The notes below the pieces were generated by a model. That model saw only the letters and a list, made by a program, of their open reading frames with translations. It was not told the origin of the DNA and did no database searches. From contig DAKN01000065.1 of the NCBI GenBank assembly GCA_002499185.1, positions 1-8,460 on the forward strand: 8,460 nucleotides of DNA, written 5' to 3'. The DNA is from Candidatus Pacearchaeota archaeon UBA284. GTDB lineage: Archaea; Nanobdellota; Nanobdellia; Pacearchaeales; UBA284. The first letter of the stretch is position 1; each line of letters begins with the position of its first letter. Made by a program: the position numbers and the translations under genes. Positions 5,092 to 8,460 of this stretch are shown here, in pieces.

Positions 5092-5986
5092 TTTAGAAAG
5101 GCTCTTTGATGATCACGATATTGAATACTGGACAAAAGGAAAAAATGTTTCGAAAGGCTGGACAAATATCCAGTGCCCTTTTTGCAACGATAAATCGAAT
5201 CATCTTGGAGTAAACATCAATACCGGAGCATATAATTGCTGGAAATGTTCTTCTTCTGGCGAGTTGTCTTTTTTAATTTCTGAGCTTCTTTCTATTGAAG
5301 AATATAAATCCAAAAAGCTAATTAAAAAATATAGAGAAGATTTTATTGAAGTCAAAAAAGAAAAAAGAGTTGTTTCAAATACTGAATTAATATTACCTAA
5401 AGAAGCTACAAATATATTGCCAGAGAAACATAGGCAATATTTAATTGGTAGAGGATTTGACCCTGATTATATTCAAAAGAAATATGGAATAATGGCTTGT
5501 GATATTTTAGGGGACTATAAATTTAGAATTATAATCCCTATTTTTTTTAAAGGCAGATTAGTTAATTTTGCAGCTAAGGCAATTGATGATTCAGCAAATC
5601 TAAAAATCAAAAATTGCCCAAATGAAAAAGTTGTTATTCAAAGAGATTCGTTACTATATAATATAGATAATATTAAAAATAGAAAAGCAATAATAGTTGA
5701 AGGGTTTACCGACGTATGGAAAATGGGCGATTGCGCAGTAGCTACTATGGGAACTAAATTCACAAACGCTCAAATTCAGCTTCTAAGCGATTATTGTTCA
5801 GAGGCATATATTCTATACGATTCTAAAGAAAAAGACCCTCAGGCACTAATACAAGCCGAAAAACTAGCACATTCTTTATATAGTCTAATTAAGAAAGTGG
5901 AAATTTTAGAATTGCCTCATGGCGACCCTGGGGATTTGACTTATTCAGAAGTAGAAAATATTAAAAAGGAGATAGGAATAATATGA
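5084..5986 (+). CDS. Short DnaG-type primase (CHC2 zinc finger plus toprim)
   Basis: This 300-aa protein resembles the primase part of phage primases such as the N-terminal half of T7 gp4. A zinc-binding domain lies at 30-60 (C31, C34, H40, C52, C55; QCPFC and NCWKCSSSGE), which recognises the initiation site on template DNA. A linker follows at 70-115, then the core with YLIGRGFDPDYI (119-130). The toprim domain at 200-287 includes IIVEGFTDVW (catalytic E206), ATMGTKFT, LYDSKEKDPQA (D246) and HGDPGDLT (279-286). The usual toprim DxD is altered: the residue two after D246 is Lys, though D251 follows. The DnaB-interacting C-terminal domain of bacterial DnaG is missing, and no replicative helicase is in the window. 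The start ATG lies inside the end of the radical SAM gene. Confidence 0.85.
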   Translation: MYDLERLFDDHDIEYWTKGKNVSKGWTNIQCPFCNDKSNHLGVNINTGAYNCWKCSSSGELSFLISELLSIEEYKSKKLIKKYREDFIEVKKEKRVVSNTELILPKEATNILPEKHRQYLIGRGFDPDYIQKKYGIMACDILGDYKFRIIIPIFFKGRLVNFAAKAIDDSANLKIKNCPNEKVVIQRDSLLYNIDNIKNRKAIIVEGFTDVWKMGDCAVATMGTKFTNAQIQLLSDYCSEAYILYDSKEKDPQALIQAEKLAHSLYSLIKKVEILELPHGDPGDLTYSEVENIKKEIGII

Positions 5987-6261
5987 GAAAGAAATACATT
6001 ATCACATATACATTTTATTTTAATGAAAATGATAAGCAACCAATAAATATTGGAACTTTCATTAAAGAAACAAAAACAAGAATTTATTTAAAGGTGTTGG
6101 AAGATAGTAAATTCGACCATCTTTATAAAGATGAAAATGGAGAAAAATATTGGCCAATAGATATGTGTAAATTTTTCAAAACTATAAAAGAAGCAAAAGA
6201 AGAGTTTGTAAAAATGGCGGATAAATATTATGGCTATAAAGCAGCTGGTAGAAATTATTAA
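5983..6261 (+). CDS. Hypothetical protein, 92 aa
   Basis: I do not recognise this protein. It opens in an ATGA overlap with the primase stop and has an AAGGAG SD inside the primase 3' end, so it is clearly part of the same operon. The sequence is basic and rich in Tyr, Phe and Lys, with alternating strand-like segments (KYIITYTFYF, INIGTFI, TRIYLKVL) followed by a helix (FFKTIKEAKEEFVKMADKYYGY). This suggests a small beta-sheet domain capped by a C-terminal helix. It has one Cys, no zinc motif and no membrane segment. A role in binding nucleic acid or the primase is possible from its position only. Confidence 0.75.
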   Translation: MRKKYIITYTFYFNENDKQPINIGTFIKETKTRIYLKVLEDSKFDHLYKDENGEKYWPIDMCKFFKTIKEAKEEFVKMADKYYGYKAAGRNY

Positions 6262-6283
6262 ATTATCATAAAGGAGATAAGAG

Positions 6284-6463
6284 ATGAGCAAAGATTATTT
6301 TTTACATAGAATAAATATTTTAGAAAAAACACCTAAAGAAAAACATCTTGGATTAATTTGGTGTTGGCTTACAGAGAAAAATCAAAATGTAAAATTAAAA
6401 TCTTTTAAACAACTTAAAAGATTATTAGAAATTAAGCCTAATTTAGAAATTAAAGGAGAATAA
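6284..6463 (+). CDS. Small basic hypothetical protein, 59 aa
   Basis: A 59-codon frame starts at an ATG with an ideal SD (AAAGGAGA, 6-7 nt spacing) and stops 4 nt before the RNA ligase ATG. Its last codons (AAAGGAGAA) serve as the ligase SD. The protein is lysine-rich and predicted to be mostly helical, with KLKSFKQLKRLLEIKPNLEI near the end and a hydrophobic patch LGLIWCWL at 22-29. No family is recognised. The strong SD and exact fit between neighbours support it as a real gene. A regulatory or accessory role for the ligase is conceivable but unsupported. Confidence 0.7.
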   Translation: MSKDYFLHRINILEKTPKEKHLGLIWCWLTEKNQNVKLKSFKQLKRLLEIKPNLEIKGE

Positions 6464-6467
6464 TTAA

Positions 6468-7577
6468 ATGAGGGCACTTGCATCGATTCAAAAAATAACA
6501 AATATTAGAGAAATTAAAGGAGCAGATAAAATTGAAGTTGCAGAAGTATTAGGCTGGGAAGTAGTAATCAGAAAAGGTGAATTTAATATTGGAGATTTAT
6601 GTATTTATATTGAAGTCGATTCTATTGTGCCTCCATTGCCGCAATTTGAATTTCTCAAAGAAAGAAAATACCGAGTTCGCACAATAAAACTTCGCGGACA
6701 ATTGAGCCAAGGACTTTGTTTGCCTTTATCTTATTTGCCTTGTTTTACCCCTTGTTCTTGCGACGAAGGTTATGATATAACAGAAAAATTAGGTATTACT
6801 AAATATGACCCAGAAGCTGTAAAAGAACAGAGATTACTCGATCAATTAAATACGATAAAGAAAAGCCGTATTGAAAAATTTTTATTAAGAAATAAATGGT
6901 ATAGAAGATTTTTTACAAAAGAAAAATCAAAAGGCTGGCCAAAGTTCATTAAGAAAACAGATGAAGAACGAATACAGAAATTACCTTGGATTTGCGAAAC
7001 AGAAAAAAATACAATATTTACAGCAACAGAAAAACTTGATGGGTGCTCAGTAACATTTGCTTTATTAAGAATAAAAAGATGGTTATTAAAAGACAAATTT
7101 AAGTTTATTGTTTGTAGCAGAAATATTCATCTAAGCAAGCCGGATAATAATTCATATTGGACTATTGCCAAACAATACAATATTGAGCAGATATTAAAAA
7201 AATTAATATTGAGTAATGACGAATATATTATATTACAAGGAGAAATTATTGGCGAAGGGATACAGAAGAATAAATATGAAATTAAGGGCTATGATTTTTA
7301 TGCTTTTAATTTCATTCATACATATTTAAAATTAAATGATTTTGAAATGCGTTATTATCTGTCTCAACAAAATATTAAATGTGTTCCTTTATTATCTAAT
7401 AACTTTATTTTAGATAGCGATATCCATAAATGTATTGAGCTAGCAAAAGGATATTCATCATTGAATTATAAAACATATCGAGAAGGAATTGTAGTTAGAA
7501 ACTATAATAAAGATATTTCATTTAAGATTATAAATCCAGACTTTCTTATCAAGTACCAAGATGAGGAGGAGAATTAG
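6468..7577 (+). CDS. RNA ligase, Rnl5/DRB0094 family
   Basis: The 369-aa protein has the two-domain order of the Deinococcus DraRnl (DRB0094) family. An N-terminal OB-like domain spans about 1-90 (SIQKITNIREIKGADKIEVAEV, then VRTIKLRGQLSQGLCLPL). The linker carries the family-typical KFIKKTDEERIQKLP (159-173), and a C-terminal nucleotidyltransferase domain follows. Motif I is EKLDG with the AMP-accepting K189. Motif III is CSRN (216-219), followed by ILQGEIIGEGIQ (E259), YDFYAFNF (275-282), motif IV EGIVVR (339-344) and motif V SFKII (351-355). All catalytic positions look intact. The family joins 3'-OH and 5'-phosphate ends in nicked duplexes where the 3'-OH strand is RNA, using ATP. It is followed directly by a HAD gene of the RNA-repair type. 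The length is close to the roughly 340 aa usual for the family. Confidence 0.9.
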   Translation: MRALASIQKITNIREIKGADKIEVAEVLGWEVVIRKGEFNIGDLCIYIEVDSIVPPLPQFEFLKERKYRVRTIKLRGQLSQGLCLPLSYLPCFTPCSCDEGYDITEKLGITKYDPEAVKEQRLLDQLNTIKKSRIEKFLLRNKWYRRFFTKEKSKGWPKFIKKTDEERIQKLPWICETEKNTIFTATEKLDGCSVTFALLRIKRWLLKDKFKFIVCSRNIHLSKPDNNSYWTIAKQYNIEQILKKLILSNDEYIILQGEIIGEGIQKNKYEIKGYDFYAFNFIHTYLKLNDFEMRYYLSQQNIKCVPLLSNNFILDSDIHKCIELAKGYSSLNYKTYREGIVVRNYNKDISFKIINPDFLIKYQDEEEN

Positions 7578-8030
7578 ATGAAAATAATATTTTTAGATTT
7601 TGATGGCGTTATTAATTCTTTTGGCGGCGATTGGCAAGGTGGATTTGAAGAGCTTGATAGGAAATGTATTGAAAATCTTAATATATTAGTTGAGAGAGTT
7701 TCAGATATAAAAATTGTAATTTCTTCGACATGGAGAATTTTACGCTCTTTAGATAAATTAAAAAGTATAATGGCAAAATGGGGATTTAAATATCCAGAAT
7801 TAGTAATTGATAAAACCCCAAGATTAGCGGGAGAAGAAAGAGGAAGAGAAATATTTGGATGGTTTACAAGAAATAATAAATTCCCTAATCCAATAATAGA
7901 TAATTTTATTATATTAGATGATGATTCAGATATGGAACCCTTTATGAATCATTTAATCCAAACAGATACAGATAAAGGATTGACTATTGAAGATGTAAAT
8001 AAAGCAGTACAATTTTTAAATGGAGAATAA
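7578..8030 (+). CDS. HAD-superfamily phosphatase-like protein of the RNA-repair (SAK) type
   Basis: This 150-aa single-domain HAD protein has motif I FLDFDGVIN (nucleophile D7, acid/base D9), motif II ISSTWR (48-53) and a third basic motif probably in EERGREI (R88 or R90). Motif IV is ILDDDSDM (112-119), with the Mg-binding acidic pair. The DFDGV-I/L-N start, SSTWR and LDDD combination matches the HAD domain described in Swiss Army Knife RNA-repair proteins (Pfam HAD_SAK_2, from memory). In those proteins it is fused to or encoded beside RNA ligases and presumably removes phosphates from RNA ends. The ATG follows the ligase stop directly (TAGATG) with an SD GGAGGAG inside the ligase end, so the two are coupled. 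It lacks a cap domain, which suits a macromolecular substrate. A general nucleotidase is the alternative. Confidence 0.8.
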   Translation: MKIIFLDFDGVINSFGGDWQGGFEELDRKCIENLNILVERVSDIKIVISSTWRILRSLDKLKSIMAKWGFKYPELVIDKTPRLAGEERGREIFGWFTRNNKFPNPIIDNFIILDDDSDMEPFMNHLIQTDTDKGLTIEDVNKAVQFLNGE

Positions 8031-8031
8031 T

Positions 8032-8460
8032 ATGGATGATAATTATTATAAAAATCTTTGTTGGAATATGACATCGTCAGATAATTATATATTGGTTAAT
8101 AAGACCATTGCAAAAGAATTGAAAGATTTTGATGCTGCTATTTTATTGGCTACTTTGCAATTCAAGCATAGAATTTTATCTGTTGATGATAATGGATGGT
8201 TTTGGTTTGCAAGAAATGATATAGAAGATAATTCATTTTTATCTCAATACAAGCAAGTTAAGGCAGAAAAAATACTGTCAGAACATAATTTATTATCTGT
8301 AGAATTAAGAGAGGTAAAGCATAAATTCGCGGAGTATAAAGTTAAAATTCCATTCTTTAAAATAAATTATAGACAGATTATAAAATTTTTAAGTGTCGAA
8401 CAAAAATTTTTAAACGATGACAAAAATTTAACGGATATAAATAATAATAATATAAATAAT
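8032..8460 (+). CDS. Winged-helix replication-initiator-like protein, 3' end cut by the window
   Basis: An open frame of 143 codons starts 1 nt after the HAD stop, with GGAGAA as SD, and runs off the right edge. The pattern DNYILVNKTIAKEL, DAAILLATLQFKH, a turn with DDNGWFWFAR, then FLSQYKQVKAEKILSEHNLLSVE resembles the N-terminal winged-helix domain of phage replisome-organiser/DnaD-like initiators. These begin with VNK-x-hA, have a D-G-W/Y-F turn, and carry a recognition helix before a Leu-Leu step. Residues 136-143 begin an Asn-rich stretch (DINNNNINN) that looks like a flexible linker to a missing C-terminal domain. Its place after primase and helicase genes supports a replication role. 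A transcription regulator remains possible. Confidence 0.65.
   Translation, partial: MDDNYYKNLCWNMTSSDNYILVNKTIAKELKDFDAAILLATLQFKHRILSVDDNGWFWFARNDIEDNSFLSQYKQVKAEKILSEHNLLSVELREVKHKFAEYKVKIPFFKINYRQIIKFLSVEQKFLNDDKNLTDINNNNINN
8437..8460 (+). repeat. AT-only triplet-rich stretch at the window edge
   Basis: The last 24 bases contain only A and T, with repeated AAT units. They encode the start of the Asn-rich linker of the winged-helix protein. The tract continues past the window, so its full length is unknown. It could act only as a linker-coding tract or also as an easily melted part of a replication origin inside the initiator gene. Confidence 0.35.

Noticed and set aside
5158..5173. Small palindrome CTGGA-N6-TCCAG and a nearby repeat of CTGGACAAA.
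   Set aside because: The 5-bp arms are inside primase coding sequence, and the repeat reflects two WTK/WTN codon runs. No regulatory context is seen.
6088..6291. Minus-strand frame of 67 codons with hydrophobic residues.
   Set aside because: It lies opposite a well-supported operon gene, has no ribosome site, and its apparent Phe/Ile richness is simply the complement of A-rich coding DNA.

Overview
The window looks like part of the early or replication region of a tailed bacteriophage (or a phage-like element) of a low-GC host. By eye GC is below about 30%. Genes are short, closely packed and often overlapping. Nearly all have strong AAGGAG-type Shine-Dalgarno (SD) sites, and TGA is an ordinary stop codon, so a Bacillota (Firmicutes) host is the simplest guess. 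No capsid, tail, packaging, lysis or integrase gene is present, so the phage assignment rests on gene content (UvsW-like helicase, short DnaG-type primase, RNA ligase) and gene density, not on a hallmark structural gene.

Layout: two divergent transcription units leave an AT-rich intergenic region at about 2086-2260. The leftward (-) unit runs from 2085 to the left edge. It encodes a 53-aa zinc-ribbon protein, a 44-aa single-span membrane protein (TTG start), a 162-aa Cys-rich protein, a 125-aa unknown, a 211-aa SAM-dependent methyltransferase with Trm13/Methyltransf_32-like motifs, and a protein cut by the left edge. The rightward (+) unit starts at 2261 with an SF2 DECH helicase of the UvsW type. 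A second promoter at about 3634-3663 then precedes a compact run: a Cys/His/Asp plus zinc-finger protein, a 40-aa membrane peptide, a radical SAM enzyme with an extra C-terminal Cys cluster, a DnaG-type primase, two small unknowns, an Rnl5/DRB0094-type RNA ligase, a HAD-family protein of the RNA-repair-associated type, and a winged-helix replication-initiator-like protein cut by the right edge.

How the genes may work together: helicase, primase and the probable initiator form a replication/recombination core. The RNA ligase and adjacent HAD protein look like an RNA end-healing and sealing pair, of the sort used to reverse host cleavage of tRNA or other RNA. The Trm13-like methyltransferase and the radical SAM protein are candidate nucleic-acid-modifying enzymes, but their substrates cannot be read from sequence.

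Control: the two + promoters share an identical 11-nt upstream box at the same distance from TATAAT, and the first has a 21-bp palindrome over its likely transcription start. The two - promoter candidates share a different 10-nt box. No tRNA, rRNA, CRISPR array, transposon or convincing intrinsic terminator was seen.
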